A stretch of 64,000 nt of DNA from an uncultured Bacteroidota bacterium (GCA_902577515.1 CACGZJ010000001.1:1-64000); one strand, 5' to 3'; positions 1 to 10,049 are shown, counted from the stretch's first letter. Notes: generated by a model from the sequence alone, not told the origin. A program made the numbers and translations.

Positions 1-470
1 TTACCAGTTATTTTTTTTAAAGATGTTGCATGCATAAGATTATTGAATCTTGTTTGATTTACATTTATCCCAGTACCTATTATTGAATAAGATAAGTCAC
101 TACTTTTAAAATTATTTTCAATTAATATTCCTGATATTTTATTATTTCCTGACAAAATGTCGTTTGGCCATTTAATTAGGGATTTTTCATTACTAAAAAA
201 TTTTACAGTAGAAAGAACTGACAGTGAAGTTGCAAAATTTAAAGCATATAGAGGTGTATTAATATCTTTAGTAAATTTAATATATAATGAGCATAAAAGG
301 TTGTTCCCATAACTAGAAAACCACCTATTAGTTAGTTGTCCTTTACCTTTATATTGATATTTTGCGCATATAACGTCTTTATTGTTAATTTTTTTTGATT
401 TAATTAACATCCTCACTTTGTCATTTGTTGATCTAGTGGCATTAACTTTGATGATGTTATATGTGGACAT
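1..470 (-). CDS. birA: Biotin--[acetyl-CoA-carboxylase] ligase (BirA), 3' part beyond window
   Basis: This is the N-terminal 156 residues of a biotin protein ligase, which activates biotin as biotinyl-AMP and attaches it to the carrier lysine of acetyl-CoA carboxylase. I read it from an ATG at 470; the frame is open to the window edge, so the C-terminus is missing. Family landmarks are GKGQ (residues 42-45, the biotinyl-AMP loop equivalent to GRGR), KWPND (100-104), KISGIL (111-116) and GTGINVNQ (132-139). There is no N-terminal helix-turn-helix, so it looks like a catalytic-only ligase and not an E. coli-type repressor. It is divergent from rsfS, with only 38 bp between the two starts. Confidence 0.9.
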   Translation of the reverse strand, partial: MSTYNIIKVNATRSTNDKVRMLIKSKKINNKDVICAKYQYKGKGQLTNRWFSSYGNNLLCSLYIKFTKDINTPLYALNFATSLSVLSTVKFFSNEKSLIKWPNDILSGNNKISGILIENNFKSSDLSYSIIGTGINVNQTRFNNLMHATSLKKITG

Positions 471-484
471 ATTATTAAAAGTAA

Positions 485-492
485 TAAATTTG
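485..492 (+). promoter_or_regulatory. Putative -7 element for rsfS-ftsH operon
   Basis: TAAATTTG matches the Bacteroidota -7 consensus TAnnTTTG and lies 16 nt upstream of the rsfS ATG. The -33 position holds TGTG (462-465), only a partial match to TTTG, with 19 nt spacing. Confidence 0.45.
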
Positions 493-508
493 AAAAAAGA
501 AAAAATTA

Positions 509-880
509 ATGGTTAAACCCAAGGCAGCAGAATCTGAATTAATTAGTAAAATTATATTCGGCATAGAAGATGTAAAAGGGATAGATTTAAACATAATGGA
601 TCTTACAGGTATTGCTAATACTGTTTGTAGATATTTTATAATTTGTACGGGTACGTCAAATACTCATGTTACTGCTATAGTGAACTCAATTAGAAAGAAT
701 GTGAGCAAACAGTTAAAAGAAAAACCATTTAGTATTGAAGGAAATGAAAATCAGGAATGGGTACTAATTGATTATGTAGATGTAGTTGTTCATATCTTTC
801 AAAGAGAAATTAGAGAATATTATGACATAGAAAATCTCTGGGGTGACGCAAAAATTATAAATGTTGAATTAAATGCTTAA
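509..880 (+). CDS. rsfS: Ribosomal silencing factor RsfS (YbeB/Iojap)
   Basis: This 123-residue protein has the usual length of the RsfS/Iojap family. The family binds uL14 on the 50S subunit and blocks subunit joining, lowering translation in starvation. Recognisable features are the YFIICTG strand followed by SNTHV, then W-V-L-I-D-Y, the D-V-V-V-H-I-F core, and the Y-Y-x-x-E-x-L-W-G-D C-terminal signature. It is the first gene of a plus-strand run (rsfS, ftsH, LUD protein, cdsA, psd), with 2 bp before ftsH. The ATG at 509 gives the standard N-terminus. Confidence 0.93.
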   Translation: MVKPKAAESELISKIIFGIEDVKGIDLNIMDLTGIANTVCRYFIICTGTSNTHVTAIVNSIRKNVSKQLKEKPFSIEGNENQEWVLIDYVDVVVHIFQREIREYYDIENLWGDAKIINVELNA

Positions 881-882
881 AA

Positions 883-2817
883 ATGGCAAACAAGAAAAAG
901 AATAATAAATCAAAAATTAATATATACTGGTTCTATGCATCAATTGTGTTTTTTATAATTAGTATTGGTCTACTTGGAGGAGATAATGGTATCCAAAACA
1001 CTCAACCCACTGATATTTCATCTTTTGAAAATTATCTTAGAAATGGAGATGTGCAGAGAGTTACCATAATTAATCAGAGATTTGCCAGAGTAACATTAAA
1101 TGAAAATGCTCTTGAAAAAGATATACATAAAAGAGCCAGATCAAAAAACTTTTTAGGACAGGACAATTTAGCTGGCCCTCATTACCAATTTGAAATTGGT
1201 ACTCCAGAATTATTTGAAACTAATCTTCAGCAAATTAAACAAAGTCAAGACCTAGATTTCTCAATTGAGTTTATGACTATGGAAAATAGATGGCTTGATG
1301 TTCTTTTAGGATTTTTACCAATTATTATTATAATTGGAATATGGATTTTCCTGATGAGAAGAATGTCTGGAGGAGCTGGAGGTGCAGGTGGTCAAATTTT
1401 TAATATTGGTAAATCAAAAGCAAAACTATTTGATCAGAACACATTAGTTAAGGTAACTTTTAAGGATGTAGCAGGACTTGAAGGTGCTAAGGAAGAAGTT
1501 CAAGAGATAGTTGATTTTTTAAAGAACCCAAAAAAATACACTGTATTAGGTGGAAAAATTCCAAAAGGAGCTCTTTTAGTTGGTGCACCAGGAACTGGAA
1601 AGACTCTTCTTGCAAAAGCAGTAGCAGGTGAAGCTAAAGTTCCTTTCTTTTCTCTCTCTGGTTCCGATTTTGTTGAGATGTTTGTTGGAGTTGGAGCTTC
1701 AAGAGTTAGAGATCTATTTAAACAAGCAAAGGATAAATCTCCATCAATAATTTTCATTGATGAAATAGATGCTATAGGAAGAGCTAGGGGAAGAAATAAT
1801 ATAACTGGATCTAATGATGAAAGAGAAAATACTCTTAATCAACTTTTAACTGAAATGGATGGTTTTGGCACAGATACCAATGTTATAGTTGTTGCTGCTA
1901 CAAATAGAGCAGATGTTCTTGACAAAGCATTAATGAGGGCTGGTAGATTTGATAGACAGATATTTGTAGATCTACCTGACTTGAATGAAAGAAGAGAGAT
2001 TTTTCAGGTTCATTTAAAGCCACTAAAAAAGAGTAGGACTTTAGATATTGACTTTTTAGCAAAACAAACACCTGGTTTCTCTGGTGCTGATATAGCTAAT
2101 GTATGTAATGAGGCAGCATTAATTGCTGCAAGAAATAATAAGAAGTCTGTTGGTAAACAAGACTTCCTTGATGCAGTTGATAGAATTGTAGGTGGTTTAG
2201 AGAAAAAAAATAAAATAATTACTAAAGAAGAGAAAAATACAATAGCTTTTCATGAAGCAGGTCATGCAATTGTAAGTTGGCTGCTTGAACATGCAGCTCC
2301 TCTAGTTAAAGTAACAATTGTTCCAAGAGGTCAGTCTCTAGGAGCTGCCTGGTATTTGCCAGAGGAAAGAATGATTGTTAGAACCGAACAAATGCTTGAC
2401 GAAATGTGTGCTACACTTGGTGGGAGAGCAGCAGAGAAAATAATGTTTAATAAAATATCTACAGGAGCTTTAAGTGATTTAGAAAAAGTTACTAAGCAAG
2501 CAAGAGCAATTGTATCTGTTTATGGTTTAAATGATAAAATCGGTAATATTACATACTATGACTCTAGTGGGCAAACTGATTATAATTTTACTAAACCATA
2601 CTCTGAAGAAACTGCAAAAAAAATAGATGAAGAGATATCACTAATTATAGAAAAACAATATAAAAGAGCCTGTGAAATTCTGAAAAAAAACAAAAGCAAA
2701 CTGTCAGAACTTGCTAGAAGGCTGCTAGAGAAAGAGGTAATCTTTAAAGAAGATCTTGTAAAAATTCTTGGTGAAAGACCATATAAAAAAGATGAACAAG
2801 ACAAAAATAAAAAATAA
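883..2817 (+). CDS. ftsH: ATP-dependent zinc metalloprotease FtsH
   Basis: FtsH is a membrane-anchored AAA+ protease that removes misassembled membrane proteins and short-lived regulators. In this 644-residue protein I see a first membrane segment at about 15-31, a periplasmic domain to about 140, and a second membrane segment at about 141-158. A Gly-rich linker follows, then Walker A GAPGTGKT (234-241), Walker [12 protein letters not shown] (289-299), the second region of homology with [10 protein letters not shown] (351-360), the zinc motif HEAGH (457-461) and a third ligand Asp at about 532 (SDLEKVT). The C-terminus is short and highly charged. Length and domain order are normal. Confidence 0.97.
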   Translation: MANKKKNNKSKINIYWFYASIVFFIISIGLLGGDNGIQNTQPTDISSFENYLRNGDVQRVTIINQRFARVTLNENALEKDIHKRARSKNFLGQDNLAGPHYQFEIGTPELFETNLQQIKQSQDLDFSIEFMTMENRWLDVLLGFLPIIIIIGIWIFLMRRMSGGAGGAGGQIFNIGKSKAKLFDQNTLVKVTFKDVAGLEGAKEEVQEIVDFLKNPKKYTVLGGKIPKGALLVGAPGTGKTLLAKAVAGEAKVPFFSLSGSDFVEMFVGVGASRVRDLFKQAKDKSPSIIFIDEIDAIGRARGRNNITGSNDERENTLNQLLTEMDGFGTDTNVIVVAATNRADVLDKALMRAGRFDRQIFVDLPDLNERREIFQVHLKPLKKSRTLDIDFLAKQTPGFSGADIANVCNEAALIAARNNKKSVGKQDFLDAVDRIVGGLEKKNKIITKEEKNTIAFHEAGHAIVSWLLEHAAPLVKVTIVPRGQSLGAAWYLPEERMIVRTEQMLDEMCATLGGRAAEKIMFNKISTGALSDLEKVTKQARAIVSVYGLNDKIGNITYYDSSGQTDYNFTKPYSEETAKKIDEEISLIIEKQYKRACEILKKNKSKLSELARRLLEKEVIFKEDLVKILGERPYKKDEQDKNKK

Positions 2818-2822
2818 TTATT

Positions 2823-3404
2823 TTGAGCTTTTGGAACTTTTTTAAAGTTAAAAAAAAGGACAACGAGGAGCCCAAAGATGCACCTATTTCTGATGAATCG
2901 TCTTTGGACTTAATTTTTGCAAAAAATTTTACAGAATCAGGAGGTAGATTTATTTATCTAGATCATCAAAATTCTACAAAGGATGTCTTTGAAAAAATTA
3001 TTGTAGAAAATAATTGGGAGATAGGTAATGTTTGTTCACTTGATTCTGACATATCTAAAAACCTAGATATAAAATTGATTAGAAATATTGATAACAAAAA
3101 AGTCGAAGCACTGGTTACAGGGTGTGAATTTTTACTTTCAAATTCAGGAAGAATACTAATTTGTAACAAACAAATTAAGAACAATAAGATTGATAATCTT
3201 CCTCCTGTATTAATAATATTAGCCCGTATGGATCAATTTGTATCGGATCTAAGTGAAGGTATGACTGAACTTAAACATAAATACAAAACAAAGTTTCCTT
3301 CAAATATCACAACTATTGTAGTAAAAAATAAGCTTAATGAAGATAACTTTTTAACTTATGGCAATAGTGCCAAAGATATCTACCTTATTTTAAGTGATGA
3401 TTAA
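2823..3404 (+). CDS. LUD-domain protein (stand-alone, LutC/YkgG-like)
   Basis: This 193-residue soluble protein has the LUD (lactate utilisation) fold signature GCEFLL..SGRIL at about residues 100-112, followed by the D-N-L-P-P-V-L-I-I-L-A segment. The start is a TTG. I accept it because MSFWNFFKVKKK resembles the basic N-terminus of flavobacterial relatives, and no ATG lies near. Stand-alone LUD proteins between ftsH and cdsA are common in flavobacteria, as far as I recall, but their role is not established. There are no lutA or lutB partners here, so a lactate oxidase role should not be assumed. It overlaps the cdsA start by 11 bp, which suggests translational coupling. Confidence 0.75.
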   Translation: MSFWNFFKVKKKDNEEPKDAPISDESSLDLIFAKNFTESGGRFIYLDHQNSTKDVFEKIIVENNWEIGNVCSLDSDISKNLDIKLIRNIDNKKVEALVTGCEFLLSNSGRILICNKQIKNNKIDNLPPVLIILARMDQFVSDLSEGMTELKHKYKTKFPSNITTIVVKNKLNEDNFLTYGNSAKDIYLILSDD

Positions 3405-4050
3405 TTTCCTTCCAAGATTAATTAGTGGAGTACTCTATATAGTAATTATTTTCACATCAATAGTTATTAGCTTTGAGACATTCATAATTGTATTTTCAAT
3501 TTTTACATTAGTATCTACATATGAAGCTAATACACTTTATCAAAAAATTAAATCTAAGGGATATAATTACAATCATCCTTTAATACCACCGTTATATGTT
3601 CTACTATCAATGATAGCATTGATTTATATTCCATTTAGTGGCGATGTTAAATACGATCCTTTTCTAATCTTATTTATCTTTATATTAATATGGATAAGTG
3701 ATACAATGTCTTATTTTTTTGGATCATTATTTGGCAGAAATAATTTGAAAATTGAAGCTTCACCTAATAAAACTTGGGAGGGTTTTATTGGTGGATTATT
3801 TTGTTCAGTTTTTTTCAGCTATTTATCCTTTTATTTCATACAAGAAATATTTCCTTTTTGGAAAACCATATTACTTGGATTCACAATACCAATTTTTGGA
3901 CTTTTTGGGGATATTGTTCAATCCAAAATTAAGAGAAAAGCCGGTGTAAAAGATAGTGGAAATATAATCCCTGGACATGGAGGGTTATTTGATAGACTAG
4001 ACAGTGCTATTGGTAATTCCTTTTTTGTTCTAATAATTACCATTTTATAA
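3394..4050 (+). CDS. cdsA: Phosphatidate cytidylyltransferase CdsA
   Basis: CdsA makes CDP-diacylglycerol from phosphatidate and CTP, the branch point for phosphatidylethanolamine synthesis. This 218-residue integral membrane protein has several hydrophobic segments, the S-P-N-K-T-W-E-G motif, and the C-terminal family signature K-R-x-A-G-V-K-D-x-x-x-x-I-P-G-H-G-G-x-x-D-R-x-D. It is shorter than the E. coli enzyme but typical for Bacteroidota. Its stop shares one base with the psd start codon, fitting consecutive steps of phospholipid synthesis. Confidence 0.93.
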   Translation: MMINFLPRLISGVLYIVIIFTSIVISFETFIIVFSIFTLVSTYEANTLYQKIKSKGYNYNHPLIPPLYVLLSMIALIYIPFSGDVKYDPFLILFIFILIWISDTMSYFFGSLFGRNNLKIEASPNKTWEGFIGGLFCSVFFSYLSFYFIQEIFPFWKTILLGFTIPIFGLFGDIVQSKIKRKAGVKDSGNIIPGHGGLFDRLDSAIGNSFFVLIITIL

Positions 4051-4712
4051 TGTTTCACAAAGAAGGTTTTAATATAATAGTTCTTTTTTTCATAGTTATA
4101 TCTTTAGATGTTATTATTCTTGAAGTTATTTTTGAAGACACATCTTACTTGAAAAATTTACTTCAAACTTTTTTATTAATCTTGCTGCTATTCATTTTGT
4201 GGTTTTTTAGAAATCCAAAAAGAAACATAAATAAAAAAACTGATCATATCATAAGTCCTGCAGATGGTAGGGTAGTCAACATTCAGGAGACATTTGAAAA
4301 TGAGTATTTTAAAGAAAAAAAATTACAAATATCTATTTTTCTATCCCCATTTGATGTTCACGTCAACAGATATCCAGTATCTGGCGAAGTATTATACTCA
4401 AAACATCATCATGGTAAATATTTAGTTGCTTGGCATCCAAAATCTTCTGATAAAAATGAAAGAACAACTGTAGTAATTAAAAATAAAAATTTTGGAAATA
4501 TTATGTATAGACAGATTGCCGGAATGGTTGCAAGGAGAATAGTTAATTATGCAGATGAAGGCTTAATTATAGCTCAAGGTGAAGACTCAGGGTTTATAAA
4601 GTTTGGATCAAGAGTTGACCTATTTCTTCCGTTGAATTCTCAACTTATTGTTAAAAAAGGAGATAGAGTTATTGGAGGAGTTTCTGAAATAGCCAAGTTA
4701 GGAAAGTTCTGA
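4050..4712 (+). CDS. psd: Phosphatidylserine decarboxylase (short bacterial type)
   Basis: This pyruvoyl enzyme converts phosphatidylserine to phosphatidylethanolamine. The 220-residue proenzyme has two N-terminal membrane segments (about 8-25 and 38-53), the S-P-A-D-G-R motif (69-74) and the F-D-V-H-V-N-R segment (101-107). Self-cleavage is expected at the Gly-Ser pair 186-187 within KFGSRVD, where the Ser becomes the pyruvoyl group. This is the compact PSD-related form. Its last 15 bp overlap the 3' end of valS on the other strand. Confidence 0.93.
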   Translation: MFHKEGFNIIVLFFIVISLDVIILEVIFEDTSYLKNLLQTFLLILLLFILWFFRNPKRNINKKTDHIISPADGRVVNIQETFENEYFKEKKLQISIFLSPFDVHVNRYPVSGEVLYSKHHHGKYLVAWHPKSSDKNERTTVVIKNKNFGNIMYRQIAGMVARRIVNYADEGLIIAQGEDSGFIKFGSRVDLFLPLNSQLIVKKGDRVIGGVSEIAKLGKF

Positions 4713-7322
4713 AATTGACTTTTTTAAAGATTTTATCTTTTGCTCTGTATCGATAATTTTTTGTTTTTCCTTTTCTATAATTTCTTTAGGTGCATTACTT
4801 ATAAAATTTTTGTTTTTTAATTTACTATCTACAGACTTAAGAAAACCAATATTATATTCTAGTTCTTTATTTAATTTTTTGATTTCAGAATCTTTATCAA
4901 AACCTTTCTCCAGTGGAATAAAAAACTCATAATTTTTAATAATAAAAGATTTAACTAGACCAAAGTCAGCTTTTTCAGATTCAATTATATCTTCAACAGA
5001 TCCAATTTTTTTAATAACATCAATATTATCAATTGTTTTATTTGTTGGAATGGAGTATAATTTTAATAATGTCTTAAAAGGAATATTTTTTTCTTTTCTA
5101 TAATTTCTTATTTGTGAAATAATTTCTTTTGTAATTTCAAAATTATTAATCAGCTGTATATCATATTCTTCCTTATTTGGCCATGAACTGATTGTTATTG
5201 GTTTAGAGACTTTAACCTGAAGATTATGATATATTTCTTCTGAAAGAAAAGGCATAAATGGATGAATGATTTTCAGATTTTTAATAAATAATTTAATTAA
5301 CTCAGACTTTGACTTCTGATCAATTTTCTTACCATATTCAGGTTTTAATATTTCTAATAACCATGAACAAAAGTCATCCCATATCAATTTATATGAAGAC
5401 ATTAAAACATCTGAAATCCTATAACTTTCAAAGTTACTATCTATAGACTCTAAAGTATTGTTGAATTTATTTATATACCAATTTATTGCTAGTTCATTAA
5501 CTTTAGGCTGTTTAATTTTTAAGTCAGTATCCCAACCATCAACAAGTCTCAACGCATTCCAGAGTTTATTTGTAAAATTTTTACCTTGCTGACACAATGA
5601 TTCATCAAACAAAAGATCATTACCAGCAGCTGAGCTTAGCATTAAACCTACTCTTACAGAATCTGCACCATATTCTTCAATCAATTTAATAGCATCAGGT
5701 GAGTTACCAAGTTGTTTAGACATTTTTCTTCTAAGTTTATCTCTAACAATTCCAGTAAAGTATACATTAGAAAATGGTTTTTCGTCTCTAAATTCATAAC
5801 CTGAAATTATCATTCTTGCAACCCAAAAAAAGATTATATCAGGACCTGTAACTAAATCTTGTGTAGGATAATAATATTTGATTTCATCATTATCAGGATT
5901 TCTAATTCCATCAAATACAGAGATTGGCCATAACCAAGAAGAGAACCAAGTATCAAGTACATCTTGATCCTGACTCAAATCTGAATCTTTTAAATTTAAT
6001 TTTAAGTCTTCGTTTGCTTTCTTAAGAGCTTCTTCTTTTGAAGCAGCAACTATATACTCATCATCGTTACCATAATAAAAAACAGGGATTTGATGACCCC
6101 AAGATAGTTGTCTTGATATGTTCCAGTCTTTTATATTTTCAAGCCAGTACCTATATGTTGATTTGAATTTACTAGGAAAGAACTTTATGTTTTCGTTTTC
6201 TAATACATTTATAATAGCTGGCTTAGTAATCTCATCCATCTTTAAAAACCATTGTTTTGAAACTTTGGGCTCAATCACAGAATTTGTTCTTTCTGATCTA
6301 CCAATATTATGGACATAATTTTCCTTTTTTATTAATAATTTATTTTTAACAAGCTCATCTTCCATCTCATTTCTGACAACAAATCTATTTTTGCCTTCAT
6401 AATGAAGACCATGTTTATTAAGATTAGCATTTGTGTCAAAAATATCTATAGTATCAAGGTTATGTTTTTTTCCTAGGTTATAATCATTTATATCATGTGC
6501 AGGGGTCACCTTAAGGCATCCTGTTCCAAACTCAACATCAACATAAGGATCAGCAATTACTGGTACTTTTCTGTCACAAATTGGAACAATAGCTTGTTTA
6601 CCAATCATGGATTTATATCTTTTATCTTTAGGATTAACACATACTGCAGTATCACCAAATATAGTTTCAGGTCTTGTCGTTGCAATAATCATCTCTTGAT
6701 CTGAGTCAACAATTTTATATTTTAGATAGTATAAATTTGATTGTTCTTCAACATAATTTACTTCCTCATCAGAAACAGTAGTTTTAGCCTCTGGATCCCA
6801 GTTAATCATTCTGTATCCCCTATAAATTAATCCTTTATCATGAAGAATTTTAAATGCAATTAGAACAGATTCATACATCTCATCATCCAATGTAAACTTA
6901 GTTCTGTCCCAATCACATGAACATCCCAACATTTTTAGTTGTTCAAGTATTCCACCACCATATTTTTCCGTCCAATCCCACGCGTATTTTAAAAATTCAT
7001 CCCTAGAAATATCTAACTTATCTATTCCTTTTTCCTTTAGATTCTCAACAACTTTTGCTTCAGTTGCAATCGATGCATGATCAGTACCAGGAACCCAACA
7101 TGCATTTTTACCTAACATCCTAGCCCTCCTAACTAATATATCTTGGATAGTATTATTAAGCATGTGACCCATATGAAGAAGTCCAGTAACATTTGGAGGA
7201 GGTATTACAATTGTAAATGGTTCTTTATCATTTGGAATAGATTTAAAGAGATTGTTTTCCATCCAATATGAATACCATTTCTTTTCAATTTCAATATGTT
7301 CATATTTAGAAGGAATTGGCAT
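4698..7322 (-). CDS. valS: Valine--tRNA ligase
   Basis: This class I aminoacyl-tRNA synthetase has 874 residues, the expected length. The HIGH motif appears as HMGH at residues 50-53 after PPPNVTG, and the second signature as KMSKQLGNSPD near residue 533. The Q in place of the second S of KMSKS is, as I recall, usual in Bacteroidota ValRS. The CP1 editing region lies between them, and the C-terminus (about 810-874) is a Lys/Glu-rich coiled coil typical of ValRS. The gene is monocistronic, with its own promoter just upstream. Confidence 0.97.
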   Translation of the reverse strand: MPIPSKYEHIEIEKKWYSYWMENNLFKSIPNDKEPFTIVIPPPNVTGLLHMGHMLNNTIQDILVRRARMLGKNACWVPGTDHASIATEAKVVENLKEKGIDKLDISRDEFLKYAWDWTEKYGGGILEQLKMLGCSCDWDRTKFTLDDEMYESVLIAFKILHDKGLIYRGYRMINWDPEAKTTVSDEEVNYVEEQSNLYYLKYKIVDSDQEMIIATTRPETIFGDTAVCVNPKDKRYKSMIGKQAIVPICDRKVPVIADPYVDVEFGTGCLKVTPAHDINDYNLGKKHNLDTIDIFDTNANLNKHGLHYEGKNRFVVRNEMEDELVKNKLLIKKENYVHNIGRSERTNSVIEPKVSKQWFLKMDEITKPAIINVLENENIKFFPSKFKSTYRYWLENIKDWNISRQLSWGHQIPVFYYGNDDEYIVAASKEEALKKANEDLKLNLKDSDLSQDQDVLDTWFSSWLWPISVFDGIRNPDNDEIKYYYPTQDLVTGPDIIFFWVARMIISGYEFRDEKPFSNVYFTGIVRDKLRRKMSKQLGNSPDAIKLIEEYGADSVRVGLMLSSAAGNDLLFDESLCQQGKNFTNKLWNALRLVDGWDTDLKIKQPKVNELAINWYINKFNNTLESIDSNFESYRISDVLMSSYKLIWDDFCSWLLEILKPEYGKKIDQKSKSELIKLFIKNLKIIHPFMPFLSEEIYHNLQVKVSKPITISSWPNKEEYDIQLINNFEITKEIISQIRNYRKEKNIPFKTLLKLYSIPTNKTIDNIDVIKKIGSVEDIIESEKADFGLVKSFIIKNYEFFIPLEKGFDKDSEIKKLNKELEYNIGFLKSVDSKLKNKNFISNAPKEIIEKEKQKIIDTEQKIKSLKKSISELS

Positions 7323-7348
7323 CAGATGATAAATATTTTAAAGTAAAA

Positions 7349-7381
7349 CAAAAATAACATACCTTGAAGTATATTTACAAA
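7349..7381 (-). promoter_or_regulatory. Promoter for valS (TTTG-N21-TATTTTTG)
   Basis: On the minus strand, TTTG (7381-7378) is followed after 21 nt by TATTTTTG (7356-7349), a full match to the Bacteroidota -33/-7 consensus. It ends 26 nt before the valS ATG and lies in the divergent gap to the aminotransferase gene. Confidence 0.6.
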
Positions 7382-7395
7382 ATTAAGTTAAATAA

Positions 7396-8586
7396 ATGCC
7401 ATCAATATCAAAAAAAGGTAATAAGATTCCTACTTCACCAATTAGAAAACTTGTACCATATGCTGATGATGCAAAAAAAAGAGGAATTGAAATTCTTCAT
7501 TTAAATATTGGTCAGCCTGATATAAAATCTCCAGTTGAATCACTTAATGCAGTTAAGGAAACCGATTTAGATTTATTAAAATATGAATATTCTCAAGGAT
7601 CACTTGAATTTAGAAACAATGTTTGCAATTATTACAAAAAACATAGTATATATGTTTCTCCTGATGATATTATAACTACCGTTGGTGCTAGCGAAGCCCT
7701 TTCATTTACAATGAATTCTATTTGTGATCCAGGTGATGAGGTAATTATCCCTGAACCTTTTTATGCAAATTATAATGGTTTCGCATTGGCTTCTGATGTT
7801 AATGTTATTCCAATTACATCAAAAATTGATGATAATTTTGCTTTACCATCAATTCATGAATTTGAAAAGAAGATTAATAGAAAAACAAAAGCAATTTTAT
7901 TATGTAATCCTTGTAATCCTACAGGATATGTCTACTCTAAAGAGGAAATAATAAACATTGCCAATCTTGCTAAAAAAAATGATTTATTCATAGTTGTTGA
8001 TGAGGTTTATAGAGAGTTTATTTATACAGATACTAAGCATTTTTCAATTCTTGAAGATGAAAAATTTTCCGAGAATGCTATTTTAATTGATTCAACTTCT
8101 AAAAGATATAGTCTATGTGGTGCTAGAGTTGGATTTATTGTATCTAAAAACTCTGAATTCATAAAGACTTGTTTAAAGTTTGCTCTTACTAGATTATCTC
8201 CTCCTACTTTAGCATTAATTGCTGCGAATCATGCTCTAAATTCAAGAGAGGACTATATAGAAAATGTAATAAAGGAATACTATAAAAGAAGAGAAGTTAT
8301 TATTTATGAATTAAGGCAAATTGATAATATTAAGTTTTCTAATCCAATGGGTGCATTTTATTCTATCATAAAGTTACCAATTGAAAATGCAGAAGATTTT
8401 GCAAAGTTTCTTTTGACAGATTTTTCATATAAAAATCAAAGTGTAATGCTATCTCCAGCTTCAGGTTTTTATAGTTCTGAAAATTACGGAAAAGATGAGG
8501 TAAGAATTGCATTTGTTCTAAATTCAGAAAAATTAAAAAATGCAATAAAGATTATTAGACTAGGTCTTAAAGAGTTTAATGGATAG
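7396..8586 (+). CDS. Pyridoxal-phosphate aminotransferase, class I/II (AAT_I), substrate unknown
   Basis: This is a 396-residue fold-type I aminotransferase. Landmarks are the N-terminal INIGQPDI-like segment (here LNIGQPDI), the C-N-P-x-N-P-T-G motif, D-E-V-Y-R-E-F, and the PLP-binding Lys236 in STSKRYSLCGARVG. The sequence fits the aspartate/aromatic aminotransferase group, but the substrate cannot be fixed from sequence. A second class I enzyme in the aromatic operon at 24461-25642 is the better candidate for prephenate or aspartate. The stop is 3 bp from murB, so the two are probably co-transcribed. Confidence 0.85.
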   Translation: MPSISKKGNKIPTSPIRKLVPYADDAKKRGIEILHLNIGQPDIKSPVESLNAVKETDLDLLKYEYSQGSLEFRNNVCNYYKKHSIYVSPDDIITTVGASEALSFTMNSICDPGDEVIIPEPFYANYNGFALASDVNVIPITSKIDDNFALPSIHEFEKKINRKTKAILLCNPCNPTGYVYSKEEIINIANLAKKNDLFIVVDEVYREFIYTDTKHFSILEDEKFSENAILIDSTSKRYSLCGARVGFIVSKNSEFIKTCLKFALTRLSPPTLALIAANHALNSREDYIENVIKEYYKRREVIIYELRQIDNIKFSNPMGAFYSIIKLPIENAEDFAKFLLTDFSYKNQSVMLSPASGFYSSENYGKDEVRIAFVLNSEKLKNAIKIIRLGLKEFNG

Positions 8587-8589
8587 CTT

Positions 8590-9594
8590 ATGATTGTAAA
8601 TAAAAATGCTTCATTAAAAAAGCTCAATACATTTAATGTAGATGCTAGTTGTGATCTGTTAGTTGAGTCAAGTAACACTAATGATCTCTTAGAGGTATTA
8701 AACAACAAAGAGTTAAATAACAATCTATTTATTCTTGGAGGCGGAAGTAATATATTATTTACAAAGCATTATCAAGGAACTATTATTAATCTAAAAGAAG
8801 AAAGTATAAAGATCTTAGACGAGGGTCCTGACAAAGTTCAAGTTGAAGTATCTGCTGGCATGAACTGGCATAGATTTGTTGAGTGGGCAGTGGATAAAGA
8901 TTTTGGTGGTATTGAAAATTTGTCATTAATTCCTGGCAATGTTGGTGCCTCTCCAATTCAAAACATAGGAGCTTATGGTGTAGAGTTAGAAGATGTATTC
9001 GATAGTTGCTCAGGTATAATGATTGACTCTCTTGATAAAGTTAACTTAAGTAAGTTAGATTGTGAATTTACTTACAGATCATCCATTTTTAAAAAAAAAC
9101 TTAAGAATAAATTTATAATAACTTCTGTCAGATTTAATCTAACAAAATCAAATCATTTATATAATGTTGATTATCCAGATTTGAATAATCTTTCAGAATC
9201 TGGCCTAGATTTAAAAAAGATTTCAAATGAGGTAATTAAAATTAGGAACTCAAAACTTCCAGATCCAAAACAATATGGTAATTGTGGAAGTTTTTTTAAG
9301 AACCCTATTATAGGCTATTCTAAATTTCAGAAACTTAAAGAAAAATTTACTGAAATTCCTTTCTTTAAAACTGATTCAAATTATTTTAAAGTTCCAGCTG
9401 CATGGCTAATTGATAAATGTGGCTTTAAAAAAATTAATGATGAAAATGTAGGAGTTTATAAGAATCAACCTTTAGTAGTGATTAATCTCGGCAATGCATC
9501 AGGGAATGAAATTATAAATTTTGCTAAAAGAATTAAGGACTCAGTATTTAATGAATTTGATATTGAGCTTGAAGAAGAAGTAATTGTAATGTAA
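8590..9594 (+). CDS. murB: UDP-N-acetylenolpyruvoylglucosamine reductase MurB
   Basis: MurB reduces UDP-GlcNAc-enolpyruvate to UDP-MurNAc with NADPH and FAD in peptidoglycan synthesis. This 334-residue protein has the FAD-binding motif GGGSNIL, the L-I-P-G-N-V-G-A-S-P-I-Q-N-I-G-A-Y-G segment, and NCGSFFKNP, which carries the catalytic serine. The C-terminal acidic tail ends E-L-E-E-E-V-I-V. Length and motifs indicate the E. coli-like type I MurB. It follows the aminotransferase closely and converges with dtd across 5 bp. Confidence 0.95.
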   Translation: MIVNKNASLKKLNTFNVDASCDLLVESSNTNDLLEVLNNKELNNNLFILGGGSNILFTKHYQGTIINLKEESIKILDEGPDKVQVEVSAGMNWHRFVEWAVDKDFGGIENLSLIPGNVGASPIQNIGAYGVELEDVFDSCSGIMIDSLDKVNLSKLDCEFTYRSSIFKKKLKNKFIITSVRFNLTKSNHLYNVDYPDLNNLSESGLDLKKISNEVIKIRNSKLPDPKQYGNCGSFFKNPIIGYSKFQKLKEKFTEIPFFKTDSNYFKVPAAWLIDKCGFKKINDENVGVYKNQPLVVINLGNASGNEIINFAKRIKDSVFNEFDIELEEEVIVM

Positions 9595-9599
9595 TATTA

Positions 9600-10049
9600 T
9601 TATTTACTTTTTGAATCAATTATTATTGTTACTGGTCCATCATTAACAAGTGAAACTTTCATATCAGCACCAAAAGTTCCAGTTTTTACCTTATCATCAA
9701 TCTGATCTTTACAAGTCTTAATAAAATGCTCATAGAGAGGAATCGCAATTTGATGATTAGCAGACTTTATATAAGATGGCCTATTTCCTTTCTTGGTTAA
9801 TGCTAACAGCGTAAATTGAGAGATTAGAAGTAATTCACCATCTATATCCAATACAGATTTATTCATAACTCCTTCTGAATCATTGAACACCCTTAGGTTT
9901 AGGACTTTATTTGCTAACCATTCTGCATCTTCTTTATCATCATCTAAACCAATTCCTATTAAGACAAGTAATCCTTTTTGAATTTCAGATTTAATCTTAT
10001 TATTTATCTCAACTGAAGAATTATTAACTCTCTGAATTACTACTTTCAT
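9600..10049 (-). CDS. dtd: D-aminoacyl-tRNA deacylase Dtd
   Basis: Dtd hydrolyses D-amino acids, and misacylated glycine, from tRNA. The 149-residue protein has both catalytic signatures, SQFT(L) at 77-80 and GPVT at 138-141, and is full length. The start overlaps the end of rsgA by 26 bp in the same direction, a strong sign of co-transcription. Confidence 0.95.
   Translation of the reverse strand: MKVVIQRVNNSSVEINNKIKSEIQKGLLVLIGIGLDDDKEDAEWLANKVLNLRVFNDSEGVMNKSVLDIDGELLLISQFTLLALTKKGNRPSYIKSANHQIAIPLYEHFIKTCKDQIDDKVKTGTFGADMKVSLVNDGPVTIIIDSKSK

Noticed and set aside
1500-1757. Antisense ORFs inside ftsH and other conserved genes
   Set aside because: They are shadows of the strongly conserved coding frames and lack any support of their own.
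4698-7322. KMSKQ in place of KMSKS in ValRS as an anomaly
   Set aside because: As I recall this variant is usual in Bacteroidota ValRS, so it is not unusual here.
7323-7395. T-box or leader peptide in front of valS
   Set aside because: The gap is only 73 bp, contains a plain promoter and shows no T-box sequence, no Val-rich ORF and no terminator.
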